This document shows positions 1-6,641 of a DNA stretch of 6,899 nucleotides, piece by piece; the stretch's first letter is position 1, and each line of letters opens with the position of its first letter. A program made the position numbers and the translations under genes. The stretch spans positions 1 through 6,899 of the forward strand of contig JAFUDD010000009.1 of the NCBI GenBank assembly GCA_017459315.1, given 5' to 3'. Source of the DNA: Clostridia bacterium (GTDB taxonomy: Bacteria; Bacillota_A; Clostridia; Christensenellales; CAG-138). A model generated the notes under the pieces. The model was given only the letters and a program-made list of their open reading frames with translations. It searched no databases and was not told the DNA's origin.

Positions 1-664
1 ACCCGATCTCCAGCAAAAGATATCCGCCGGGGCGCAGATATGAATCATATTGCGCGGCAATGCAGCGGTAGAAATCCAATCCGTCTTTCCCGCCGTCAAG
101 CGCATTATGCGGCTCGAACAGAAGCGACGGATCAAGCGAACGCATCTCTTGTTCATTCAGATACGGCGGATTGCAGACGATCATGTCAAACGTTCCTTCT
201 ACGTTGCTAAACATGTCCGACTGTACGGTTTGCAGCGCAACGCCGTTTCGCTTCGCGTTTTCCCGCGTAAGTGCAAGCGCGTCCTCGCTGATATCGGCAG
301 AAGTCAGATCAATCGGCGTATGCGCGGCAAGTGCAATGCCGATACAGCCGCTGCCGCAGCAAAGATCGAGCACCCTGTCGCCCTTTTGCAGAAGGGAAAG
401 CGCTATTTCACAAAGGATTTCGGTATCCGGACGCGGGATCAACGCCCTGTGATCGGTGCTGAACGGCAACCCGAAAAATTCCCATTCTCCGAGCACGTAT
501 TGCAGCGGCTCACCGGACAGACGACGTTGCAGTAACGCAGACAAATTTATTTCCGGATGAGCGTCTGCATAATCGAGCAAAAAGCCCGCCTCCAAATAAG
601 CGTCCTCTCCGGCAATCGAACGAAGCTGATAGGCAAGGTATTGCTGCCGCTGTAAGTCCCTCAT
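1..664 (-). CDS. prmC: PrmC, peptide chain release factor N5-glutamine methyltransferase (3' end cut by window edge)
   Basis: PrmC methylates the glutamine of the GGQ motif in release factors RF1 and RF2 using S-adenosylmethionine, which improves peptide release. I translated the reverse strand from the ATG at 664 and get 221 residues without a stop before the left edge; family members are usually about 280 residues, so roughly the last 60 are missing. Visible family marks are GEPLQYVLGEWEFFG (residues 51-65) in the N-terminal helical domain, RPDTE (78-82), the SAM-binding loop LDLCCGSGCIGIALA (99-113), the catalytic NPPY (165-168) and LLLEIG near the cut end. The start overlaps the DUF1385 stop as ATGA, which points to translational coupling. 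The nearest Shine-Dalgarno match lies in a small hairpin (667-680). In many Bacillota prmC is found between a DUF1385 gene and prfA, so prfA may lie just beyond the left edge. Confidence 0.95.
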   Translation of the reverse strand, partial: MRDLQRQQYLAYQLRSIAGEDAYLEAGFLLDYADAHPEINLSALLQRRLSGEPLQYVLGEWEFFGLPFSTDHRALIPRPDTEILCEIALSLLQKGDRVLDLCCGSGCIGIALAAHTPIDLTSADISEDALALTRENAKRNGVALQTVQSDMFSNVEGTFDMIVCNPPYLNEQEMRSLDPSLLFEPHNALDGGKDGLDFYRCIAAQYDSYLRPGGYLLLEIG

Positions 665-1740
665 GCCGGAGTGTTCTCCGTCTCGACCGGAGCGGCAGGC
701 GCTTCCGTCTCTTCAGCAGGTTCCGGCTTTTTCACGGGTTCCGCTGTCAGATTATGCGGCGGCGGATTCAAGACGAGGTTGAAGGATTCGATAGCGACTT
801 CCAGCATATCGAGCGTGGGTTCCTTAGTCGTCAGCCGTTGCAGCGCAAGGCCGGGCGCACGCACAATACGTGCTACGATACCGTCGCTCTTGGCAGCAGC
901 TTTCAGCACCTCATAGCTGACGCCGGCGATCAGCGGGATCAAAAGAATACGCGCAAGACGGAACAGGAAGCGGTTTATGCCGATAGACTGCCATTCGGTA
1001 AAGCCAGGCACAAGATCCATGAGCGCGGTAAACACAGTCGTCAAAAGGATGGAAACGGCCATCACAAGGAACAAATAATTGGTTCCGCAGCGTGGATGAA
1101 AGCGCGAGCAGGTTTTGGCGTTTTCCGGCGTAAGCGGCAATTCGGCTTCATAGCAGGCGATCGTCTTATGTTCTGCACCGTGATACATGAATACGCGCCC
1201 GATCTCATTCATGCGGGAAATGCCCCAAATATAAAGCAGAAAGATTACAAGACGGAACAAGCCCTGCAGAATCGTACTGACCGACAGATTCATTTCGGCA
1301 AGCCACGGCCATCCCAACAGCTTACCGGTACCCTCGATGGCTTCGACAAGTCCGATGGGCAGCAATACAAACAGGCCGATTGCCAGAATCACAGCCAAAA
1401 TCACCGCTACGACCTTGACAACCTGCATGATCGGCAAATGCAGCTTTTCGGACAGCCATTTTTCAAACTTGGACGGCTCCTCCTCGTCCATCTCTTCTCC
1501 GAGCATTTCGGCAGATCGCGTCATAATGTCCATACCGCTTGTGAGCGAATCGACAAACGAATAGATGCCGCGAATGAAAGGCCACGTCGGAAACGAGCCT
1601 TTTTTATATCGTTTTGTTTTGCGGGTATATTCCTTGGCGAGCGAACCGTCCGGCCGACGTACGACGATTGCGGTGCCCAGTTCGGACCGCATCATCACGC
1701 CTTCCATAACGGCTTGGCCGCCGATACTGCATTGCTTCAT
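661..1740 (-). CDS. DUF1385 family membrane protein (YqhQ-like)
   Basis: This 359-residue protein is a clear DUF1385 member, homologous to Bacillus subtilis YqhQ; its biochemical role is not established to my knowledge. It opens with the family signature GGQAVMEGVMMR (residues 7-18). Hydrophobic segments lie at about 106-130, 150-172, 221-243 and 262-275, so it is an integral membrane protein. Between the second and third are the conserved HGAEHK (187-192) and HPRCGT (215-220), whose His, Glu and Cys residues could bind a metal (inference). TTKEP near 294-298 is also a family mark. The last 26 residues are a low-complexity tail rich in Pro, Glu and Ala, probably a lineage-specific extension. 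The ATG at 1740 overlaps the scpB stop (ATGA), with a strong GAGGAGGAG binding site about 8 bases upstream. The stop overlaps prmC. Confidence 0.93.
   Translation of the reverse strand: MKQCSIGGQAVMEGVMMRSELGTAIVVRRPDGSLAKEYTRKTKRYKKGSFPTWPFIRGIYSFVDSLTSGMDIMTRSAEMLGEEMDEEEPSKFEKWLSEKLHLPIMQVVKVVAVILAVILAIGLFVLLPIGLVEAIEGTGKLLGWPWLAEMNLSVSTILQGLFRLVIFLLYIWGISRMNEIGRVFMYHGAEHKTIACYEAELPLTPENAKTCSRFHPRCGTNYLFLVMAVSILLTTVFTALMDLVPGFTEWQSIGINRFLFRLARILLIPLIAGVSYEVLKAAAKSDGIVARIVRAPGLALQRLTTKEPTLDMLEVAIESFNLVLNPPPHNLTAEPVKKPEPAEETEAPAAPVETENTPA
667..680 (-). promoter_or_regulatory. Short hairpin covering the prmC ribosome binding site
   Basis: In the transcript the sequence CGGAGAACACUCCG forms a perfect 5-bp stem with a 4-base loop, ending two bases before the prmC ATG. 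The GGAG on its 5' arm is the only Shine-Dalgarno-like sequence near this start. Seen: the inverted repeat. Inferred: initiation at prmC may depend on ribosomes finishing the upstream DUF1385 gene, which would open the stem. The stem is short and could be chance. Confidence 0.4.
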
Positions 1741-2276
1741 ACGGGTTGCTCCTCCTCTTCGGCAGGCACTTCAAGATCAATCGGCGGAAGCTCCGACAAA
1801 TTATGCAATCCGAACTTTCGCAAAAAGTCGTCCGTTGTTGCATACAGCATCGGTTTCCCGATTACATCCTTGCGGCCTATCGCTTGTATCAGGTTCAATT
1901 TTTGCAGCTGCGCCACGGCATATTCACATCGCACACCGCGAACACTTTCGATTTCGGCACGCGTGACCGGCTGCCGATAAGCAACAATGGCAAGCGTTTC
2001 CAGCATCGACTGCGAAACGCTCTTTTTCTGTACGGGCTGCATCAGCCTCTCGACATACTCGATATACGCGCGATTGGACAGTAGCTGCGCCGTCTCATCG
2101 GTCAGGTGCAGCAGAATACCGCGGCCTTCGTCACGATACGTTGTTTCCATATCCCAAAGCAGCTGCTTTACCGTTTCCGTTTCGGTATCGAGTGCGCGCG
2201 CCAGCTCGGTGAGCAGCACCGGCTCCCCTGCCACGAACAGCATACACTCAATGATCGACGCCTGCTTGCGATCCAT
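1737..2276 (-). CDS. scpB: ScpB, segregation and condensation protein B
   Basis: ScpB is the small dimeric winged-helix subunit (kite protein) that binds ScpA and, with SMC, forms the bacterial condensin acting on the nucleoid. From the ATG at 2276 it has 179 residues, usual for the family. The N-terminal ASIIECMLFVAGEPV (6-20), the central LETLAIVAYRQPVTRAEIE (92-110) and GRKDVIGKPMLYATTDDF (134-151) followed by LRKFGL are typical. A Glu-rich tail (173-176) carries the ribosome binding site of the next gene. A TTG at 2279 would add one residue, but the ATG is preferred: it overlaps the scpA stop as TGATG and sits 7 bases after GAGGTGG, whereas the TTG would be too close. Translation is very likely coupled to scpA, fitting the fixed stoichiometry of the two proteins. 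Confidence 0.96.
   Translation of the reverse strand: MDRKQASIIECMLFVAGEPVLLTELARALDTETETVKQLLWDMETTYRDEGRGILLHLTDETAQLLSNRAYIEYVERLMQPVQKKSVSQSMLETLAIVAYRQPVTRAEIESVRGVRCEYAVAQLQKLNLIQAIGRKDVIGKPMLYATTDDFLRKFGLHNLSELPPIDLEVPAEEEEQPV
1749..1757 (-). promoter_or_regulatory. Strong Shine-Dalgarno for the DUF1385 gene, inside the end of scpB
   Basis: The transcript reads GAGGAGGAG, with the last GGAG 8 bases before the ATG at 1740. The same bases encode glutamates in the acidic tail of ScpB (residues 173-176). It fixes the DUF1385 start. Confidence 0.75.
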
Positions 2277-3040
2277 CAATCCTCCACCTCATCCATATAG
2301 GTATACGACGTATCGTCGTCTTTCAGTTCCTTTGCGCGAATATAGATCGGCGCAAAGGTAGTTCCCTGATTGATGCGCACCTCTCCGTGCGCCAACATTT
2401 CCAAGAGCGCCATAAATGTCACGATCTTTTCCATTCTCGTGCTTGCATCGGTGAACAAATCATCGAATGCGATACGCCCCGCAGTCAGCCGCTTTCGGAT
2501 ATGCGTAACACGGTCACGAACGGTAAATGAATCTCGGCGTACCTGCCGCACGATCCTCGGCTTCTCCTCTTCCTCCGTGCGATTGACGACATCCCAAAAT
2601 GCCGAAAAAAGCTGTTCAAGCGTTACGTCATTCAAATCAAACTTTTGCGGCGGCAGCGCGATATCCTCGGGCAGACACGCATAGGCGTTCTTCATTTCAT
2701 CGAACCGCTGCTGCAGCGCCTCGCCCGCTTCCTTGAACGCTTTATATTCTCGCAGTTGCCGAAGCAGCTGCTGTTCCGGGCTTTCCTCTTCATCGGTTTC
2801 AACCGGCGGACGCGGCAGAAGACTTCTGGACTTAATCAAAAGAAGCTGCGCCGCTACAGTCAGAAAGGCACTCGCCCTGTCCATATCCACATCCGAAAGA
2901 TCATCCATCAAGGCAAGATACTGTGCGGTGATTTCGGAAACGAAGATATCTTCAATATTGACTTCCGCCTTTTCGATCAGGTGCAGCAACAGGTCGAGCG
3001 GCCCCTCGAACTGCGATAAAGATACGCGATATTCTTCCAT
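2276..3040 (-). CDS. scpA: ScpA, segregation and condensation protein A (kleisin)
   Basis: ScpA is the kleisin that bridges the SMC heads and binds the ScpB dimer in the bacterial condensin complex. The 254-residue protein starts MEEYRVSLSQFEGPLDLLLHL, the canonical kleisin N-terminus (FEGPLDLLL at 11-19). AAQLLLIKSRSLLP (63-76) is the next conserved helix. An acidic linker follows (82-90), and a C-terminal winged-helix region ends with FMALLEMLAHGEVRINQ (199-215). The reading frame stays open for 30 more residues upstream, to 3130, but that extension lies inside the M50 protease gene and does not look like ScpA, so ATG 3040 is chosen. The start is one base after the protease stop (TGATATG) and lacks a strong Shine-Dalgarno, suggesting re-initiation. 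The stop overlaps scpB. Confidence 0.96.
   Translation of the reverse strand: MEEYRVSLSQFEGPLDLLLHLIEKAEVNIEDIFVSEITAQYLALMDDLSDVDMDRASAFLTVAAQLLLIKSRSLLPRPPVETDEEESPEQQLLRQLREYKAFKEAGEALQQRFDEMKNAYACLPEDIALPPQKFDLNDVTLEQLFSAFWDVVNRTEEEEKPRIVRQVRRDSFTVRDRVTHIRKRLTAGRIAFDDLFTDASTRMEKIVTFMALLEMLAHGEVRINQGTTFAPIYIRAKELKDDDTSYTYMDEVED
2281..2290 (-). promoter_or_regulatory. Shine-Dalgarno for scpB, inside the end of scpA
   Basis: The transcript reads GAGGTGGAGG ending 4 bases before the ATG at 2276; the GAGGTGG part is 7 bases away. These bases encode the last residues (EVED) of ScpA. It decides for ATG 2276 over TTG 2279. Confidence 0.7.
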
Positions 3041-3041
3041 A

Positions 3042-3707
3042 TCAAAGCATAATAAAGAAGTTAATGATCGAAATGACCCAGCCCTGCACAATGCCGATCG
3101 GTGAGAACCCCGTATTGCGGAACAGCACAAGCAATGCGATCAGCAGCCAGTTGCCATAGCGATGCAGGAACACAAACACCTTGGTCGGCAGTACGCGTGC
3201 GAACAGCAGTTCAAAGATATGGTAGCCGTCAAGCGGATAGATCGGGATCAGATTGAACACCATCAACGTCACGTTCAGCAACAGCATGTACAGCAGGATC
3301 GAATTCAACGCGGTATTGCTGCGCCCGGCGGGACTGTAACGATAAACAAAGATCAGAATGACCGATGAGAGCAGAACAAGCAGAAAATTCATCGTCACGC
3401 CGGCAAGCGAAACGACTGCTTCACCGACCTTGTAATTCTTGAAATTGCGGCTGTTGACCGGCACAGGCTTTGCCCAGCCGAAGCCGAGCAGGAGCAGACT
3501 TAGAAAGCCGATCGGGTCTATATGTGCGATCGGATTTAAGGTCATTCGACCGAGGTTTCTTGCCGTCGGATCTCCGCAGCGGTACGCCGCATACGCGTGT
3601 CCCCATTCATGCAGAGTCAAACTGATCAGCATGACGGGCAGCACGTATGCAAGCTCCGTGAGCAATGCGACGGGATCGGAAAATAAGCTTGACAGGTTCC
3701 AAATCAT
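3042..3707 (-). CDS. Site-2 protease family (M50) intramembrane metalloprotease
   Basis: This 221-residue polytopic protein belongs to the compact M50 peptidases related to B. subtilis YwhC/YwmF; the substrate is unknown. The zinc-binding HExxH motif is HEWGH (residues 33-37) in the first membrane helix, and the third ligand motif is NLIPIYPLDG (152-161), with Asp160 as the expected ligand. Hydrophobic segments lie near 17-36, 62-78, 99-122, 136-156, 184-197 and 208-220. There is no PDZ domain, as expected for this small subgroup. The conserved position after the third helix start reads AGVTMNF (102-108), where many relatives have AGP. The ATG at 3707 is the first possible start, since an in-frame TGA lies six codons upstream, and no convincing Shine-Dalgarno precedes it. 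It heads the scpA-scpB-DUF1385-prmC group; M50 genes next to scpAB are common in Clostridia. Confidence 0.93.
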   Translation of the reverse strand: MIWNLSSLFSDPVALLTELAYVLPVMLISLTLHEWGHAYAAYRCGDPTARNLGRMTLNPIAHIDPIGFLSLLLLGFGWAKPVPVNSRNFKNYKVGEAVVSLAGVTMNFLLVLLSSVILIFVYRYSPAGRSNTALNSILLYMLLLNVTLMVFNLIPIYPLDGYHIFELLFARVLPTKVFVFLHRYGNWLLIALLVLFRNTGFSPIGIVQGWVISIINFFIML

Positions 3708-3780
3708 ATCAACAGTATACCATCACTTTCGTATCTTTCCCAGCAGAGAATCGTGTCGTTTTGGAAACATTTCGGTGACG
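3708..3780 (-). other. Only intergenic gap in the window (73 bp)
   Basis: It separates the rRNA methyltransferase stop (TAG, 3783-3781) from the protease start. It holds the extended -10 element described separately. I see no GC-rich stem followed by a U run, so read-through from the upstream genes is possible and the promoter may be internal to one long transcription unit. Confidence 0.7.
3714..3722 (-). promoter_or_regulatory. Extended -10 promoter element before the M50 protease gene
   Basis: The gap between the methyltransferase and protease genes contains TGGTATACT on the minus strand: a TG, one base, then TATACT, which matches 5 of 6 of the -10 consensus. At 17-base spacing the -35 region reads TGGGAA, a weak match, which is normal for extended -10 promoters. 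Transcription would start about 7 bases downstream, at or next to the A of the ATG at 3707, implying little or no leader. It would drive the protease-scpA-scpB-DUF1385-prmC group. No experimental support is available from the sequence. Confidence 0.5.
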
Positions 3781-4896
3781 CTATGCGCGCGGCCTCTCGG
3801 CAAAATACCGATAGACAGTACAGACCATGCCGCCGTTGGAGAGCTTGCGCCGCTTGTCGGCCTTCTTGCCGTAGACGGTTTCAAAATCTTTCATCGCCGT
3901 AATGATGCTCTTTTCCCAATACGGATACCGGTCAAACACGGTTCGCATTTGCTTATACAGAGCTTTGACTTCCTTTGCCTCCATAAGCCGTTCGCCATAC
4001 GGAGGATTGCACAGGATCACGCCGCGTTCTTTATCCGTCTCGAAATCGCGCAGCTCGCGAACCTTCCAATCGAGCATAACGCCTGCCTTTTTCGCGTGTT
4101 TTTTGCAAAGGTCGATACACCTTGGGTCGATATCGCATCCGGTGATGCAAAGCTTGTCGTGCCGCTCAAGGTCGCGCGCTTCCTCCCGCGCTAAAGCAAA
4201 TGAACCGGACGGCAGAAAGTGCCATGCTTCGGAGGAAAAGGAACGGTTGCGCGACGGTGCGATATTGTTGGCGATCATGGCGGCTTCAATCGGAATCGTG
4301 CCGGAGCCGCACATCGGATCGATCAGCGGCGTATCGGGATAAAAGCGCGAGAGCATCACCATCGCCGCGCCGAGCGTTTCGGAAAGCGGCGCCGGAACGT
4401 TGTATGTTCGGTAGCCGCGCCGCGACAGTCCCGCACCGCAGCAATCCAGCGACAGCGTCACAACGTCGCGCAGAATGCCGACCTCCACGATCACTTCTTC
4501 TTCGGTTTCCGCAATATAATCGGTATGGTACGACGCCTTCAGGCTTTCGACGATAGCCTTTTTAACGATGCTTTGGCAATCCGATACGGAGAATAAAGTG
4601 CTTTTTGCACTCTTGCCGTTGACGTGGATGCGCGTTTTCGGAGAAAGATACGGTTTCCAGTCGATCGCTTTTGTGCGGTCGAACAGTTCCGTAAAGGACG
4701 TGGCCGTAAATTCACCGACATCGAGCAAAAGCCGTTCGGCAGTGCGCAGCCACAGCAATGCGCGTGCCATCACGGTATAATCGCCCTCAAAACGGACGCG
4801 GGCGTCGAGCGTTTCGGTGGGTTCGATACCGAGCTGCCGCAGCGTGATTGCGACGGTCGATTCAAGGCCTAACTTTGTCGTTGCGGTAAAACGCAT
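3781..4896 (-). CDS. THUMP domain class I SAM-dependent RNA methyltransferase (RlmL/YpsC family)
   Basis: The 371-residue protein matches the family that includes the N-terminal part of E. coli RlmL and B. subtilis YpsC, which make N2-methylguanosine in 23S rRNA (G2445 in E. coli numbering for RlmL). That exact target is inferred from family. A THUMP RNA-binding region covers about residues 45-155, followed by the linker GLSRRGYR (156-163). The Rossmann-type catalytic domain has the SAM loop DPMCGSGT (193-200), then IPIEAAMIANNIAPS, GCDIDPR (253-259) binding the cofactor ribose, and the catalytic NPPYGERL (297-304). The length is usual for the stand-alone Gram-positive form; the C-terminal RlmK half of the E. 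coli fusion is absent. The ATG at 4896 shares a base with the TPR gene stop (TAATG), with AAGGAG at 4908-4913, 11 bases upstream, a slightly long spacing. Confidence 0.93.
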   Translation of the reverse strand: MRFTATTKLGLESTVAITLRQLGIEPTETLDARVRFEGDYTVMARALLWLRTAERLLLDVGEFTATSFTELFDRTKAIDWKPYLSPKTRIHVNGKSAKSTLFSVSDCQSIVKKAIVESLKASYHTDYIAETEEEVIVEVGILRDVVTLSLDCCGAGLSRRGYRTYNVPAPLSETLGAAMVMLSRFYPDTPLIDPMCGSGTIPIEAAMIANNIAPSRNRSFSSEAWHFLPSGSFALAREEARDLERHDKLCITGCDIDPRCIDLCKKHAKKAGVMLDWKVRELRDFETDKERGVILCNPPYGERLMEAKEVKALYKQMRTVFDRYPYWEKSIITAMKDFETVYGKKADKRRKLSNGGMVCTVYRYFAERPRA

Positions 4897-6641
4897 TATG
4901 ATTCTTTCTCCTTCTGCAGCTGCCGGAAAATCTTTTGCAGCGCATTTTCAAGCCGTCGGCGGCTGATGCCATACCAGTCGCACAGCATGTCCGGCGGGAT
5001 ATTTGACAGATCCAGCGAGCTGAGCGCGAGCAGCACAAATGCTGCCGACATGGCATTTTCCTGTGCGGGCGTCAAACGTGGGTAACGGTGATCCAGAGAA
5101 GCCGTGAAATACAGAAAAATACGGATCGCGACTTCAATGACGCGGTCTGTGACGAGCGCGCCGTGCTTTTGATCAAAGGCCTCGGCCTTATGCTTCACCT
5201 GCTGAATATTCCACAGCACAAAGGCATAGCTTCGCGGCAGCTTTTCCGGCACGCTGAGCGGCTGTACCGCGCCGTATTGCCATTGCCCGCCCATATAAAG
5301 GGCAAACGGCGGCTTGGCTTCGAGAGACAGAAGCGTTCCGAACACAAACTGCTTTTCCTCATCGCTCTGATCGTATGTGATCAAAAAGCGACGCAGCAGC
5401 TTTTGTGCTTCCTCATCCCCGACGATGGCCAACATTCGAACAACAGCCTTGCGAAATGTTACAAGCTGACTGAACAACGCCCAGCGCAAAAGATCATGGA
5501 AGGACGGATCGTTCTGCCAAAGCTCCTTGACGGCCTCTATGCCGCCCTCCGCAACCTGCTGCAGGCGCCGCTGCCGCTTTAAGAATTCATACATCGGCAC
5601 GTCATAATGCAACGACCACGAGCGCAGAAAATCGTCCGGTTCCGTTGTGCGGATCGCATTTTCGTAATAGGCGGCTACCGTATCCGATTCATCCGATTCA
5701 AGCAGCATTCTATACGTCTGCTCTGCCTGCTCCCGCCGGCCTTTTTTCAAGTAGCAGTACCCGAGCTGATGCAGCATATCCTTATCGAACGGCAAAAATT
5801 CCCGCAGACGTTCCAGAGAGTCAATTGCACGGTCGATTTCATCAAACTCAATGAAGATCGCTCCGGCATAACCGAGCTCCTCCGGCGATGCGTCCGGATC
5901 GATCACGGTGCGCTCCAATTCCTCACGTGCTTCATGCTCGCGGCCTTCGGTATGGTACAGCAGCGCCATTAAAAGATGTGCGCGAATATGGCGGCTGTTG
6001 CGTTTAAAGATTCGATACAGACGCTGTTCAGCTTGCTGATAAGCCCGCATGGTATACAGCATCATGGCGACTTCCATGTCCAAAATGTCGGAGGTTGGAT
6101 ACGCCTCTGTCAGCGATTCCAAAAGAGCAAGGGCTTCCTTATCCGCGCCGGTAACATGCATAGCCTTTGCGGTACGAATTCGCTCCAGCAGCTTGCAGTC
6201 CTCTCCCTCGTCCAGACCGATCTGGATTTCCAGATCCTCATGATCCTCCAGCAGATCAAGCAAATCCGCCGCACGATCCGCATACGGACCGTCCGGATCA
6301 CGGTCGATACAGCCCTTGGCACATTGCGCGGCCGCGTCAAACTCCTCCAAGCCCATAAAGTCGGAAGCAAGGCCGAACAACGCATCATCGGGCAGCTCTC
6401 CGTACGGACGTACCAAAAGCAGCACTTGCGCGCTTTCCTCATATCGGTGCATTTGATTGAGGATCTCTGCAAATGTGATCGCGTACTCGATATCATCGGG
6501 CGCCATGCGATATGCTTTTTGGGCGTATTGCACCGCTGTCAGGAGGTTATCTTCCTCCAAATAGCGACAGGCACAGCGATAGAAAAACTCCGCATCCTGC
6601 GCAAACGGTACAACAACGCCGGTTTCGTCCTTATTCTCCAT
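4896..6641 (-). CDS. TPR-repeat protein of unknown function with helical C-terminal domain
   Basis: I do not recognise this 581-residue protein as a named family. There is no signal peptide or membrane segment, so it is probably cytosolic. The N-terminal 320 residues look like tandem TPR helical hairpins: the clearest are at 17-50 (with AVQYAQKAYRMAPDD), 85-118, 151-185, 186-219 and 287-320 (HQLGYCYLKKGRREQAEQTY). TPRs usually bind proteins. After a linker, residues about 380-440 form short HEAT-like helices. Residues 500-581 are also helical and end in DWYGISRRRLENALQKIF (555-572), which resembles a small helix-turn-helix, though no DNA-binding role is shown. The start is set by GAGG six bases before ATG 6641. 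It overlaps hslO by 11 bases and the methyltransferase by one, so it is co-translated with both. A scaffold role linked to protein or ribosome quality control is only a guess. Confidence 0.88.
   Translation of the reverse strand: MENKDETGVVVPFAQDAEFFYRCACRYLEEDNLLTAVQYAQKAYRMAPDDIEYAITFAEILNQMHRYEESAQVLLLVRPYGELPDDALFGLASDFMGLEEFDAAAQCAKGCIDRDPDGPYADRAADLLDLLEDHEDLEIQIGLDEGEDCKLLERIRTAKAMHVTGADKEALALLESLTEAYPTSDILDMEVAMMLYTMRAYQQAEQRLYRIFKRNSRHIRAHLLMALLYHTEGREHEAREELERTVIDPDASPEELGYAGAIFIEFDEIDRAIDSLERLREFLPFDKDMLHQLGYCYLKKGRREQAEQTYRMLLESDESDTVAAYYENAIRTTEPDDFLRSWSLHYDVPMYEFLKRQRRLQQVAEGGIEAVKELWQNDPSFHDLLRWALFSQLVTFRKAVVRMLAIVGDEEAQKLLRRFLITYDQSDEEKQFVFGTLLSLEAKPPFALYMGGQWQYGAVQPLSVPEKLPRSYAFVLWNIQQVKHKAEAFDQKHGALVTDRVIEVAIRIFLYFTASLDHRYPRLTPAQENAMSAAFVLLALSSLDLSNIPPDMLCDWYGISRRRLENALQKIFRQLQKEKES
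4908..4913 (-). promoter_or_regulatory. Shine-Dalgarno for the rRNA methyltransferase, inside the end of the TPR gene
   Basis: The transcript reads AAGGAG, 11 bases before the ATG at 4896, and encodes Lys-Glu in the final residues of the TPR protein. The TAATG overlap probably compensates for the long spacing through termination-reinitiation. Confidence 0.6.

Noticed and set aside
754..1980. Plus-strand open frame of 408 codons antisense to the DUF1385 gene and the end of scpB
   Set aside because: It lies opposite two clear conserved genes, is rich in His, Gln and Arg as expected of a reverse-strand shadow, and has no recognisable domain. It is long only because the sense codon usage lacks the triplets that would give antisense stops.
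3041..3130. Possible 30-residue N-terminal extension of ScpA
   Set aside because: It overlaps the end of the protease gene, has a Cys/Ser/Arg-rich composition unlike ScpA, and the normal ScpA N-terminus begins exactly at ATG 3040.
3736..3767. Inverted repeat tttcc/ggaaa in the intergenic gap as a terminator
   Set aside because: Only 5 A/T-rich pairs with a 22-base loop and no U run; too weak to call a terminator.
3439..4194. Plus-strand open frame of 251 codons crossing the protease/methyltransferase gap
   Set aside because: It is antisense to conserved motifs of both genes and contains no recognisable family motif.
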